NCBI GenBank assembly: GCA_037951105.1
Contig: JBAMJV010003042.1
Coordinates: 166,501-230,500, forward strand
DNA from: Echinarachnius parma
Taxonomy: Eukaryota; Echinodermata; Echinoidea; Clypeasteroida; Echinarachniidae
DNA: 64,000 nucleotides
Reading direction: 5' to 3'
Positions 32,962-42,939 of this stretch are shown piece by piece. The notes under the pieces are model-generated. The model made no database searches. It was not told the DNA's origin and saw only the letters and a list, made by a program, of their open reading frames with translations. The position numbers and the translations under genes were made by a program. Position 1 is the first letter of the stretch. Each line of letters begins with the position of its first letter.

Positions 32962-35614
32962 ACACACGCGCACACGCACACACGCACACACGCACGCACA
33001 CACAAAATACACACACATACAATCCCAGAAACCAAATCAACACAACTCACGCACAAAATACATACACACAAACATATACAAATATACAAACAAAATACAA
33101 CATGCACACACATTCACACACACGCACAAACAAAATACACGCACACAACCACACACTCGCTCACAACCAGACATTCGCACACAAAATACACACACACGCA
33201 AGATGCACGCACACAAACATAGTTACACACAACAGAAATACAAGCACGCAACCATATAACAAACACGCTCACACACAAAATAAACGCACACAACCACATA
33301 TTCATACACAGCATGGTACAAACATTCTTCCTATCCTAACTCCAACCCCCCCCCCCCCCCCCCACCACCCACCTCCTCTCTGACAGAAATACCTCAATTT
33401 CTCTTCCCCTACCCTACCCTACCTGCCCTACCTATGTCCCCATATGACCCCATATATACCCTGCCCGGCGTCTCCTCCCCTACCCATATGTTCCCCTACG
33501 GCCCCATCCCTTCCCCCTACCCCATCTCTCCCTTTTCGAGTCTTTACCAAATGTTTCTTTTCACTCCATCGTTCTATTTTTATTTAGACTTCTGTTTGTT
33601 CTACTTCTGATGATAAGTCACGTGTCTATTCTTCCGTCGACAGGAAGGAATTAAGAGATAACGCGCCTGCTTCTCTGACTAATTAAGTCCTATGGCAGCC
33701 TTGGAAATGCCCTCAAAATGTATACTGACAGATTTCGCTTTTATTTCAAACTCAAACAAACAATACTTTCACACATTATGATATAAAAAATATGATACTA
33801 AAAAGTTAATTAACGTCCACGACAGCTTACGAAATGTGCCAAATTTCGCTTGCATATCACACCACGTGATCGTGCTCAATCAAATCAGCGCAACATAAAC
33901 ATGATAAATCTGTTTGAATTTAATGGCTACACACCACATTGCGAGATCAAAATGAATATCCTTCGTGCCTATAGTAGACCAAACTAAACACCTACAAAAT
34001 TACCTACCCACGTATACGTACAAATTCATTGGACTAATTATTTTACGAGGGGATAAGTTGTTTTCATATTTCTATAATTTTATCATCGAAAAATGAACAA
34101 AATCCATATGTATTTTACAAGTCACATGAATAATGTTTTATGTTTAGTGATTTAAAAGGATTTCCTGACATGCTAGCAGAATTCCAGGACGAAATGTTTA
34201 TATTTTAAATTGTATGACAACTAAACCCATTCATTATATACGGTACGTTATTGTTTCCTTTCATGGAACATATATTCATTGTTTATTAAATTATAGAGAA
34301 ACAATTATGTTATTATTTCATCTTCCATGCAGAGCCATGATTTACGAATAATTCCACAGACATAACAAAATAGGGCACAATTTCCTTTGTTTTCTTTATA
34401 AACTTTGGTGTGGACAAACATAAGATGTGAAAAAAACTCTATTACTAGCAATTCTTGTCATGACTAATGTCCTTAAAGGGATCTAGTAACCTTTTTGACA
34501 TGTGCAAAACGTGTTGAATGGAGGAAACATTGTGTATATATTATTGTTGTGATCTGATGTGACCACTGAGTAATGTATGGAATTTTCACATGGAGTGGAT
34601 GATATACGGCCGAGTAATGAGCGAAAATTCAAAGTGATATTCACTTATCATGCTTCAATCGTAAATATATTTTTTTATTGAAAGGGGAATTCGAAAAAAC
34701 GAAACCTGTTCCAAAACAGTTCCATGCTTCTATTGGTGATACGAATACAACAGGGTATGATAGAACCGCTCAAGTTCAAAGTACGTTTAGAGGATTTGGA
34801 CAATGTTACTAGACCCCTTTAATTAAATTACAGGGTGTTTTATTGAGGAAACTCCCGCACTGTTCCGTGTAGCGCCTGTATAATTATCACAATTTTGTAC
34901 ATTGTTTTTTTGTTGTAAACAGGCAACAGCGGATGTTGTGACCTCTCACCAATGACCATGCAGTCAAGGGGTTTGATGCGATAACGAGTTAACGATCGGC
35001 AAAACGGAACTGACAGCAATATGGGTCCACGAATATCCGAGGAAGAGATAATAAACTGATGAGTTAATAGTGCACGATTAAAGTTGGACAATAAACAGAC
35101 TATTCATAATTATACCATAAAAGTTAGATAATGAAAAGATAACCTGATATCAATGTACTATGCAGTATATATTAAATAACCTGTTCATAGTGGCCACCTA
35201 AGGAAAAAGAAAATGTCCGCTGTAGACAGGTGACCTCTATTAGACAATAGTTACTGTTTTTCTCTGCAGTGGATCACTTTCTGTGGCTACTACTGGCAGG
35301 TTGGCCTCTATATAGACAGGTGACCACTATAAATACATGTTGACTGTAGTGTGGTCACAGCGGTAAAAAAGGCTACAGGCACGCACAATTCTTGCACCCC
35401 TCCAACTTTTGAAACCCTGCATGCTTCCGCCAATCAATGCGCTTACAAAACATAAATAGTTATTATTGGCTATTCATTTAATTTATATTATGGTAATGTA
35501 CTTACCTCCGATATTTTGAGCGTTAATCCAACAACTTGATACGATTATCAAGAACAATGTCCAAGTACAGAAGAAACAAAACGATCGGGAAACCCTACCC
35601 ATACTGATCCACAT
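24738..35614 (-). CDS. single-SRCR type I membrane receptor with long Tyr-rich tail (six exons)
   Basis: The gene is assembled from six exons (35614-35506, 32750-32499, 31500-31396, 27273-27001, 26569-26482, 26175-24738). They total 2265 nt, 754 codons plus stop. Every junction is GT-AG and phases agree (1,1,1,1,2). The product has a signal peptide (1-33), one group A SRCR domain (about 38-150, six cysteines at 74, 87, 118, 130, 139 and 149), a Ser/Thr/Pro-rich stalk (151-246), one transmembrane helix (about 249-272), a basic stop-transfer segment (KRKKSK) and a cytoplasmic tail of about 480 residues with 17 tyrosines. SRCR domains bind proteins or microbial ligands; the tail suggests SH2/SH3 adaptor recruitment. 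The ligand and pathway are unknown. Splitting of one SRCR domain over two exons is typical of group A. Confidence 0.85.
26482..26569 (-). CDS. SRCR receptor exon 5: transmembrane segment
   Basis: An 88-nt exon between acceptor TTATTTTTCAG and donor AAAAG|GTTGGT. It encodes KIIGAISTGVVFLGFASAIC followed by LIIVFMCK, a 24-residue hydrophobic helix with small-residue spacing (GxxxG-like AISTG) and a cysteine at each end of the inner leaflet part. Phase 1 in, phase 2 out, continuing to RKKSK in the next exon. Confidence 0.9.
26680..26890. repeat. inverted repeat within intron 4
   Basis: TATAGACTAGG and AGCGCCA..ACGAGAGAGAT recur inverted as ATCTCTCTCGTTGGCGGCGCT and TATAGACTAGG-flanked sequence around a 60-90-bp centre. 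It is an imperfect hairpin, probably a MITE. Confidence 0.5.
27001..27273 (-). CDS. SRCR receptor exon 4: Ser/Thr-rich stalk
   Basis: A 273-nt exon encoding about 91 residues rich in Ser, Thr and Pro (for example TTPSSPGLSTG, TRRSSSNPSSATT), as expected of an O-glycosylated stalk between the SRCR domain and the membrane. The acceptor is a tandem NAGNAG (AAAGCAG): use of the first AG includes one more alanine than the second, and both keep the frame. The donor at 27000 is GTAAGT. It ends with R-T before the transmembrane exon. Confidence 0.8.
27542..28542. mobile_element. 1-kb foldback element, mariner-like ends, TA target
   Basis: Ends CAGGGTGGCCCAGAAAGG and its complement are flanked by TA on each side. 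Inverted arms extend about 265 bp inward with few mismatches. A second inner inverted pair (GCGTCTTTTCGCA near 27868 and TGCGAAAAGACGC near 28215) lies within the 470-bp centre. The sequence is GC-richer than its surroundings and has no transposase, so it is non-autonomous. TA target and CAGGG ends suggest Tc1/mariner mobilisation. It lies in intron 3 of the receptor gene. Confidence 0.85.
28815..28845 (+). repeat. poly(C) tract
   Basis: C run preceded by GTTGTAACCG and followed by TCCCTGACC; part of intronic repeat sequence. Confidence 0.7.
29372..29616. mobile_element. hAT-like MITE with G/C homopolymer interior
   Basis: Ends CAGTGGCGGATCTAG and CTAGATCCGCCCCTG are inverted repeats. The interior holds poly(G) and poly(C) runs and the hairpin TTCGCCGCTTCGCGGC. 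Both flanks carry TTTAC. The CAGTGGCG start is hAT-like; the assignment is tentative. Confidence 0.65.
29780..29985. repeat. inverted repeat with ~60-bp arms
   Basis: ATAATATCGCTAGTG-TATTCGTTTGTCTCGC at left is repeated inverted at right (GCGAGACAAACGAATATCAC..GATATTATTTCCGATATTAAATATCTT) around a loop of about 45 bp. A related single arm is at 18650-18735. Confidence 0.8.
30010..31390. other. intron 3 sequence, nothing recognised
   Basis: A+T-rich intronic sequence of the SRCR receptor gene between the inverted repeat and exon 3. I saw no further exon with usable splice sites. Confidence 0.4.
31396..31500 (-). CDS. SRCR receptor exon 3: second half of the SRCR domain
   Basis: A 105-nt exon with acceptor TTATACAG and donor CGC|GTAAGTAAA, phase 1 in and out. 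With the last base of exon 2 it encodes GRTSLSAAECRIRD, then GGRTCGSGRDAGVKCRPMITT, including the conserved cysteine-glycine and DAGVxC end of SRCR domains. It is too short to be found by open-frame length and was recognised by phase and the DAGVKC signature. Decayed copies lie immediately to the right (31855-31950, 32050-32130). Confidence 0.85.
31855..31950 (-). pseudogene. decayed copy of SRCR exon 3 (copy 2)
   Basis: Minus-strand sequence after a TGTTACAG acceptor reads a phase-1 frame whose words EAVLGAAG and RIRDGRR align with the exon-3 product. The cysteine codon before RIRD has become TGA and a TAA follows RIRDGRR. The DAGVKC end is missing. It cannot encode a functional SRCR half. 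Confidence 0.7.
32050..32130 (-). pseudogene. decayed copy of SRCR exon 3 (copy 3)
   Basis: It contains the readable segment SLSAARCRIRDGGRNCGS in one minus-strand frame, close to exon 3, after an acceptor-like TTACTTACAG. One base is missing between the AG and this segment, which breaks the phase, and a TAA follows before the DAGVxC end. Confidence 0.7.
32499..32750 (-). CDS. SRCR receptor exon 2: first half of the SRCR domain
   Basis: A 252-nt exon, acceptor TTCTTCATAAG, donor CTGCAG|GTAATA, phase 1 in and out. It encodes DVRLLDTNDRPAEGPEGRVE and continues through VWARLCDDKW, AIVCRQLGFPG and VKLDRCTA, the standard order of the first half of an SRCR domain (VRL, GRVEV, W..LCDD.W, VCRQLG). 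An insertion relative to the usual domain (SKLSAGP) precedes the tryptophan. GC content is clearly higher than in the flanks. Confidence 0.9.
32904..33312 (+). repeat. (CA)n microsatellite with degenerate CA-rich flank
   Basis: About 26 uninterrupted CA units (32904-32956) followed by 350 bp of imperfect CA/CACG/CATA repeats, then a poly(C) at 33348-33362. Long open frames here on both strands are artefacts. It lies in intron 1 of the SRCR gene. Confidence 0.95.
33365..34470. other. intron 1 sequence, no exon recognised
   Basis: A pyrimidine-rich stretch (33400-33540) is followed by A+T-rich sequence without supported features. Confidence 0.4.
34475..34820 (-). mobile_element. MITE family A, copy 5 (inverted)
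   Basis: Minus-orientation copy: it starts TTAAAGGGATCTAGTAAC and ends ATTGTCCAAAT-complement and CTAGACCCCTTTAA. It lies in intron 1 of the SRCR gene. Confidence 0.85.
35506..35614 (-). CDS. SRCR receptor exon 1: start codon and signal peptide
   Basis: It begins at ATG 35612-35614 and encodes MWISMGRVSRSFCFF then CTWTLFLIIVSSCWINAQ, a basic n-region and hydrophobic core typical of a signal peptide, cleaved probably near A-Q. The second Met (residue 5) is an alternative start. The donor is GGAG|GTAAGT, phase 1, which fits exon 2 exactly. Confidence 0.8.
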
Positions 35615-35688
35615 GTATCTCGATTCGATGAAAGTTATCTAAAAACCTAAAATATTTCAAGAGTCTAAAATATTCGATGATCCAAAAC

Positions 35689-35699
35689 GAATATATACC
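35689..35699 (-). promoter_or_regulatory. TATA-like box of the SRCR receptor gene
   Basis: On the minus strand GGTATATATTC lies about 80 nt upstream of the start codon, a plausible position for a short 5'UTR. No other core element was recognised. Confidence 0.3.
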
Positions 35700-36199
35700 G
35701 AGGTCAAAGTCATGTAATCCTTGAAAAGGCGTTCCTCAAAACAAGTTAATCGAAGGCAAGAGTTTAACAAACTTGCCCAACATCCATGTCGTTTCGTAAA
35801 CTCGGTAGTGCTTATCCAGCTGGCTAGAAGCTGTGAGTGCGGCCAATTATAACTTGCAAGACAGTTTTATATAAACATTTACACGTGTCTTAACTCTATT
35901 ATCCAATATGGAGAAACTCAAGAAGTGTCCGAATGCCTGGATGTAGGTGGTATGTTGATTACTTGAACATGGCACAGGGTCCTGCCAGGGAGCGGGTACC
36001 TCAATGGTCAACTACTTTCCACAGAACATCGTTAAAGGTTTAATGTCGATATGACAGGAAGAATTGAACGGATACCGGGCTAACCAATGGATACAATGAC
36101 ACAGAGGCTTGCTTGCATGCGATGCAAACCACCAATCAATGAATCACACACTGAATACTGCACATTTGCGTGACGTCACCGACAAACTTTGTAGGACAG

Positions 36200-36330
36200 A
36201 GAAGCATTCAGTGGGGTATAGCTACGTGGGCACGTGCCCCCAATAAATTGCCCAAAAAACAGTAAAAAGAAAAGAGAAGGAAAAAAGGGGAAGTTTATTG
36301 AAAAATAAAGAAAAATAAAAGGTGTGCCCC

Positions 36331-36362
<32 letters not shown>

Positions 36363-36392
36363 AATTAGTCTGACCTCACTACGCCACTGGAA
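36200..36392 (-). repeat. CAGTGGCGTAG / poly(C) dispersed repeat
   Basis: It ends CTACGCCACTGG (complement of CAGTGGCGTAG), contains a 20-base C run at 36340-36361 and the phrases GGTGTGCCCCCAAT and GGGCACGTGCCCCCAATAA, which recur at 39612-39800 in the opposite sense. Confidence 0.6.
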
Positions 36393-36695
36393 GCAGGAAA
36401 CTATGATGTAACTTCTGGCAAACCACAAATGTATTATCAATCATACTGTAAACTCTTCATGGTATATTCAAGGTGAAAATAACGTTTTATTGGGTTATCT
36501 AATCTTCTTGAGCGGGTATAAGGGGTAAACATGAAAATATCTCTCAGAATGTTCATGATATTTAGCAGATTAAAGAATGTCAACTTCCAATAACTTTAGC
36601 GTAATGTCAAATTTGATTTAATTTAAAGTTAAAACGTTGCGGAACGTTGAAGGAGGAAACTGTGATATCATGGAACACCTGACAAAATAATCAGG

Positions 36696-36992
36696 GGGGT
36701 GTTTCACAAAGATCCTAAGTTGAACTTAACTCTAAGTTGGACTTAACAATTATGGAAAGCCATTTGTAGCCTTGGAATAGAATATATTCATAAGCAAAAA
36801 TGCAAGTATTTTATACTTTTCATAAATTTTACATCAAGAACATAAAATTCCTTTGATAATAGGAAATATCAATGATTTGAATCAACATTGTATGCCTTTT
36901 AAAATAAAGTTTACAAAGAAACTAATGGCTTTCCATCATTTCTAAGTCAAACTTAGAGTTAAGTTCACCTTAGGATCTTTGTGAAACACCCC
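36696..36992. mobile_element. 297-bp hairpin MITE
   Basis: Ends GGGGTGTTTCACAAAGATCC and their complement; arms of about 70 bp that include CTTAACTCTAAGTT and GAAAGCCATT. The centre is A+T-rich and non-coding. Confidence 0.85.
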
Positions 36993-37164
36993 AGGCCTAT
37001 TATCTTCCATACTTTCCTCGTTGTCTTAAATGTAAACGCATAATTTCCTTTAACACTTTATTCCATTAACGTAAGGATTTTAAATGTTTAGAAAAGCCAT
37101 TCCAACTACATTATGATTTTTCCAATAGGACTAAGACAGTGACCGTGACCTGATGATTTCTTCA

Positions 37165-37240
37165 CCGCTAGGTTGCGGTTTTGGGTTATGGTTTTGGGTT
37201 AGGGGTTCGGGTAAGGGTAATGTTGGGGGTTCGGATGTTT
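37165..37240 (+). repeat. degenerate GGGTTA-like repeat
   Basis: Short imperfect repetition of GGTTWTGGGTTA/GGGTTCGGGTAAGGG words. It is too short and irregular to be telomeric. Confidence 0.5.
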
Positions 37241-37439
37241 GTGAAGGTGTATAGGTGGAAACAATATGATCCTATCCTATCGAGTAGAACCCTGGGGTTC
37301 CTGGTTGACTACTTCAGTTCGGAATTCTATCATTTTCTTGGGCTACCAAAAAAGGGTAGCAGTCATAGCCTGCCATTGAAATGTGAAGCTGTACTCATTG
37401 CATGTGTGTTTTGACACTACTCTTTTACGAACAGTGAAT

Positions 37440-37675
37440 TAGGTTATTTTGCGTGCATATAGGGTGTGACTCTCCTACACACCGGACCTCTATTTATCGT
37501 CCTATCCGAGGGACGGAGTGTTTTCCGTGAATCCTTTTCCTGCATATGGGAGGCACGGGGGAGGCCGGTAACAGTTAGCTCGAATATATTGCGTGATATT
37601 AAGACGCATCCGATGATTCGGTTCGAACCGGGGATCCCGGGCATCTGAGTCAGAGGCGCTACAATATGACACTAT
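37440..37675. repeat. SINE-like dispersed sequence
   Basis: It contains GTCCTATCCGAGGGACGGAG and a B-box-like GGTTCGAACCGGGGATCC, features found together in short interspersed repeats of marine invertebrates (from memory). No complete tRNA head is recognised. Confidence 0.35.
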
Positions 37676-37679
37676 GTGT

Positions 37680-38390
37680 GTACTTAATTGGCTTTGGGGT
37701 TAGGTTAAGGGTTATGGAAAGGCTAAATGTGTTGTCTGGGAAATTTGGAATACTGGAGCAAAATGTTGACTGTATTCGAACTGTGAACGTATAAATACCA
37801 CCTCCCTGATTATAATACATGCACTGTTATATCTCGATTGGTGTCGCTTTCATGTTGTGTGAATCAATAACTCGATCTAGCGCAAATAACACCACAACCA
37901 AATGTTATGCTAGTTTATACTTATCATAGTCTGTCAGATTTTGCATGTATAATACACAAAGCTAACCAGCGATTTTCAATCCTACAAAAGGCCACACTCG
38001 TTTCTACGGGAAGTGAACGACCTGTTATATCCCTAATAAAGTATCATCGAGGACAATGGTTTTAGCAAAAAGCTGCAGCTCATTATTTTCACGTATCATT
38101 AACAACATACAGAACAAGAAGACGGTTATCCCATCAAGCATACGGTCAGTTGATTTACGCGGAAACAAAAATAAGGAGATAAAAGTGAGAAACCTATTCA
38201 ATTGTACTTAAGCTTATATAAGTATACTCATTGACCATTACAGTTTTGTTTACTGTTAGTGCAACTTAAGTTTGCATAAGCCCTTTCTAAGCTGTTTTGG
38301 GCGAGAAAATCAAAGTGGACACTTACTGAATACATTTGTAAAGGGGGTTATTATTGCTGTATCATTTCACATAGACCCAATAACAACATT
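37680..38390. other. no gene recognised
   Basis: Non-coding A+T-rich sequence without nameable features. Confidence 0.35.
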
Positions 38391-38393
38391 TGT

Positions 38394-38640
38394 AGAGCTC
38401 ATTTGCAAAAGGGGTTAGATCCCCTTTTTCAACTTTGGAGTAAAGCAGGTTTCTTTGTCAAACTTTGTACACATGCCTATGGGAATATGAAAAATGAACT
38501 TTCTATAATTATTTTGATTTTGAGTGAGTAAATTGTCCTAAAATTTGGATTATACATAGTTACGTAGCTTACCAATGTACTGATATCGCTAACTCAATTT
38601 GTATGGAAAGTGGATCTAACCCCTTTAGCAAATGAGCTCT
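38394..38640. mobile_element. MITE family D, copy 3
   Basis: Termini AGAGCTCATTTGCAAAAGGG and their complement; then GGTTAGATCC and AGTGGATCTAACCCC; the interior matches the 21693 copy (AGGTTTCTTTG, GCCTATGGGAATATGAAAA). The termini differ from copies 1 and 2, so it is a subfamily. Confidence 0.8.
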
Positions 38641-39175
38641 TCATTTGTAGGCGTTTATTCAGAACAGGGAGCGAGGTTCTCGTGATGTTATGTACATGTA
38701 AAGGATGCATGGCCGATGGTGGGAGGCTGCACGACTCTCCAAAGGCCGCTGTTGAGCATCACTTTCAATTAAGCACGGATTACTCATAGCACACCCATGC
38801 TCGTAAGAAGTGGCCTCAGAACCTAAAGTGAATCATAAGACTTGCTCTGAAACTTGTGACATGATCATAACATTTGCCGCGCAGTTGACGCGGCCTGAGC
38901 GAGAGGAAGGATCGGGGGAAGGATTTAGATTTGTCTAATCTCGTGATTCATGCATACTATTTGGTTCTTAAGTTATAAGCGTTAGCTCTTTGAATTTTAC
39001 GATATAATAGTTTTGTTCATAATTTCCATCGTACATGTATTAAACATTAAGATACAATGTGGTCGGAATGTTTCGGGGGTGTGTGGCACGCACATTATTT
39101 GGGGGACATCATATATATTTCTCTATTATTATTTTGTGTATTCACTTTTTTCTTCAGATTTCATATTACATTTTA

Positions 39176-39440
39176 GTGTCGTGGTATATTGGTTCGGGCC
39201 TTCGGCTTTGCATACGAAGGTTGTGGGTTCGATTCCCAGCCGCGGCCCGTGTGTCCTTCGGCAAGGCACTTTATCCACATGTGCTCTCAACCCAGATGTA
39301 TATAGTAATGAGGACTTGGTAGAAATATATTCCTTGACATGCTCGAGCGCTTGAATAAGGCTGCTCGGCTAAAGCCAAGGTAATAATGCTCCGAGAGCTA
39401 TATACAAAATTGACAATTATTATTATCATTATTATTATAA
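39176..39440 (+). mobile_element. tRNA-derived SINE, full length with (ATT)n tail
   Basis: tRNA-like head with A box TGGTATATTGGTTCGG and B box GGTTCGATTCCCAGC, body phrase TCGGCAAGGCACTTTATCCA and a tail of ATT units (39417-39437). About 260 bp. It is not an intact tRNA gene. Confidence 0.75.
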
Positions 39441-39611
39441 GCAGAGAATGCGAGAGTAGGCATATATTATTACTCAAACACAAACTGTTTTGTTTTGTGA
39501 AAGCCTTGTCCTTTAGCGAAACTTAGCAACGCCGATGGCTTGGGATTATAAAAGAAATTGGGATTATACAATGTCACAGCTGTTGTCATCTTTCTTCACG
39601 TAGCTAACATT

Positions 39612-39800
39612 AAGTGGCGTAGCTACGTGCTGTATGTGTGCTCCGAGGGGGCGCATGGGGGGGGGGGGGGCACATGCCCTTAATAATTTGACAATCACAT
39701 TGCAAAGGGGAAATGTGAACAACATAAAGAAAACCTAAGGTGTGCTCCTCAATAACTCGCACGACCCCTTTTCAATCCGACCACACTACGTCACTGCTAA
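39612..39800 (+). repeat. CAGTGGCGTAGC-type dispersed repeat
   Basis: It begins AGTGGCGTAGCTACG, contains a poly(G) run at 39657-39670 and ends CACACTACGTCACTG, so its ends are imperfectly inverted. Related to 36200-36392. Confidence 0.6.
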
Positions 39801-39815
39801 ATATCATCATGTTTT

Positions 39816-39917
<102 letters not shown>

Positions 39918-39999
39918 GTGGGTGCCACTACCATCATCGGAATTTCTAGGGTTTCTAGGTGTTAAAAAAATGAATCATAAGCACATGCCTGTCTATAAG

Positions 40000-41090
40000 C
40001 ACACCTGACAACTCCTTTAACCTTATAAGGGGTTATCAATAGTGCAAGTATAAGAATATTAAACAAAATCCCCTGAGGCACTTGCAACGTTTAGAAATAG
40101 GATTTGTACGCACTACTTTTTAGTATACTTGTATTATATTGTATTCACCGGTACAATAAGTACGAACCAAGATCACACCTATGCTAACAATGCTATAAAT
40201 TATAAAAAGGTATATATAAAAGGACCATTGTACAATCATTGTTATTGAAATAAGGACAATTGTTATATTTTGGTATATAAAAGTAATATTCATAATAAGG
40301 TAGGAGGAAAAAAAATGAAATATTTTTAGCGGTGCCATAGAAATAATTTGTTGATGATATATAAAATGTTATAATATTTTTAAAATATGTGAAGAAGAAA
40401 TTAATATAAAAGTAATTGGCAACAATAGTCAGATTTGACTGATTGCCACCAAACTAAACAACAACAAACAACAACAATAACATTTAACTTAATGTTTGGA
40501 GGGCTTTGGATATGATTGCGCTTTTATGCGATTGAATGTACAATGATATTACCAAAGAGGTTGTATTAAAACCAAACTGATTGTTAATCAAATAATTATA
40601 TTTATTTGTGTTTTTATGAAAGAGTAAATGATTTTAACATTAAATAATAAAAAACAAAAAAAATAGCCTACTTATTGTTGAAAAATAAGATTTAGGGGGC
40701 CCATTTTCGCACACTTATATACTCGTCATGAATATCTTTCAAACCGTAAAAGCTACCCCGTACAAACTATACATTGCTGGAAAGCTTAGAATATGGAACA
40801 TTTTTGCCAGTCAGAATTTCAATCGCTTCTTCTTTTTATACGGGTATCTATTTACTACAATTTGAAGATAGATATTATGATTCTATACCAACAAATTGAA
40901 TAAAGATTTTTACAATATTCAGCTATCTTCATAGAGAAAATGAAATGTTCTTAAAAATCAGAAAATTAATGTTATTAACTGTTCATGATTGCAAAATATG
41001 TTATAGGAATAGGGTAATATGTAATTGGATTCTCCATTTGCAACTCTTTTTTGTCTTAATCGTTCTTCACTTGGAGGCCCTTTTCCTTTT
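40000..41090. other. no gene recognised
   Basis: Very A+T-rich sequence with short homopolymers. Nothing supports an exon. Confidence 0.4.
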
Positions 41091-41115
41091 CACAAATGTT
41101 GGGAATGTTTCTGAA

Positions 41116-41170
41116 ACAAAAAACAAAACAAACAAACAAACGAACAGACAAACAAACAAACAACCAAAAA
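41116..41170 (+). repeat. (AAAC)n simple repeat
   Basis: Imperfect CAAA units with GACA interruptions. Confidence 0.8.
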
Positions 41171-41239
41171 GACAAACACACCGCCAACATTTCACGTAGA
41201 AGCAGATACATAGTCTGTTTAATAAAGTTTGGGGTTATA

Positions 41240-41345
41240 GTCTGCATTTCTATGACCTGGTAATGATATCATTGTAAAGCGCTTAGAGATGATTATCAAT
41301 GTTATGAGGCGCTATATAAATCGAGTATATTATTATTAGTATTAT
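41240..41345 (+). mobile_element. LINE/SINE 3' end
   Basis: The phrases TTGTAAAGCGCTTAGAGATG and GAGGCGCTATATAAAT followed by an (ATT)n tail form the conserved 3' end also seen at 59060-59122. Confidence 0.65.
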
Positions 41346-41826
41346 TGCTCCTGGACGAGAAATTGTTCCTAAACAAATTGCTGGGTGTTGATTATCTGTG
41401 GCATACATGCAGGTATGCACAGGCAATATTGATAAGGCCATGAAAAATAAATGGTTGGATTGGCGTAACCCGCCCGACCCTAAAAATATCGCCGACCCTA
41501 AAGGTTTTTTCTTATTTATTTATCTATATATTATATTAAAAACAAAAATAATAATAATAATAATTTCCCCAACATTTTGCGATATGTGTTATTTGTGTGT
41601 TATATGTGTGTTTTTGTGTATTTGTGCGAATCCTGAAAACAAAATTAAAAAAGAGAAAAAACCCTACCTACCTACCCTAATGTTTGGTTGCCCGTTACTC
41701 CAATCCAACAATTTATTTGTTTTGGCCTAAGCACAGTCTAGCTTTCATGAAATGTCGCCCTCTTGTGTTTATTACTGGACAGTTAGTAGTGCCATCCATA
41801 TCTCTAAGCTTCTCATTTGTCAAAAG

Positions 41827-42180
41827 TTAATGATGATGACACACAGCACGTGTATGGCGCCATTTATCTGTTTCAAGCATTGAAAGGTGCCAGCTCCTCC
41901 AAAAGGTAACCCATTTACAGCACATTTGCTTACAAATGTAGGTTTCGAGGCCTGCTTTGAAATCTTCAAGTTTGTCAGTGTGGCGAATAACAGGAGGGAG
42001 TGAGTTCCAGAGGCGTGGAGCAACTGGCGAGAAGGTACGATCACCATACCTCTGGAGTCGTGTGCGGAGGACTTGGAGAAGAAGTTTAATGAGCGTATAT
42101 AGACCTGGACGAGACTGATACTTCTCTACCAAGGAAGCAACATATCAAGGGGCCTGATCGTGGACAGCTTTGAATGTCAG
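41827..42180 (-). pseudogene. 3' end of a non-LTR retrotransposon ORF2
   Basis: The minus-strand frame contains TRLQRYGDRTFSPVAPRLWN, then SLPPVIRHTDKLEDFKAGLETY, the conserved C-terminal block of CR1/L2/Jockey-type ORF2 proteins. Upstream, TFKAVHDQAP then a TGA in place of a sense codon, then YVASLVEKYQ, shows one disabling stop. The reverse transcriptase and endonuclease domains are absent (5' truncation). Confidence 0.8.
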
Positions 42181-42412
42181 TAGCTAGCTAGCTAGACCTT
42201 AGTTGAATTTCTTACGGCAGAAATATCTCTTTTATTTAGAATTTAATGATACCCCTTTTCATTTCATTGTACAATTTAAGTATAATTATGCATCAAAGTT
42301 TTGGGGCTCCTAACAATTTTTTCTTTTGGTATTTTGGGCTAAATAACTTGCAATCTCGTACAACTACTGCAAGCAATCATTTATCTCACATCTCAAAACA
42401 AAGCGATTCTTA

Positions 42413-42440
42413 TACCCCCCCCCCCCCCCCCCTCCTCCCC
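42413..42440 (+). repeat. poly(C) tract
   Basis: C run ending TCCTCCCCG. Confidence 0.9.
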
Positions 42441-42939
42441 GTAAGTAGCACACACGGCATTTCAAGGCCTCAATAGTCTTACAAATATCTACAACAGTCT
42501 CAACAGAACAAGAAAAGAAATACTTGAATGCTTTGGAAAGTAGTTTGTCACCTATATCTTCCAATGGCAATATTAAGCTTGCCACTGTTCAATTTATCAA
42601 ACAAGTTTCATATCTATAGGCAACATTTGGCACGCACAAAAAGCGATGTCTGCTAGCAGGGTTCATTTGACTACAGAGAAAAGCAAACATGATTCACAGG
42701 TTAATATTCAGATATTTCTCACACATTTATAGGGCACATTATGCTTTCACAAAATATAATTATATTACACTCGTTATTTATAAGCTGGTAACTTTAACTT
42801 GTCTATAGTTTGGTACGGATGCATATGAACTAACATGGGTTAAGACACTTCTTGAACTTTTGTACAAGTTAGAACTTAGTGGACGATGCAAAATATTACT
42901 AACCCTGAATTACAATTATCAAACTTTACACCAACCTAA

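Noticed and set aside
32862..33383. Long open frames (His/Thr and Cys/Val repeats) over the CA-rich region
   Set aside because: They are translations of a CA/TG microsatellite and its degenerate flank; all frames on both strands stay open for the same reason.
37165..37240. Interstitial telomeric repeat
   Set aside because: GGGTTA-like words are few and irregular; no run of exact hexamers.
39176..39250. tRNA gene
   Set aside because: It is the tRNA-like head of a full-length SINE with an (ATT)n tail.
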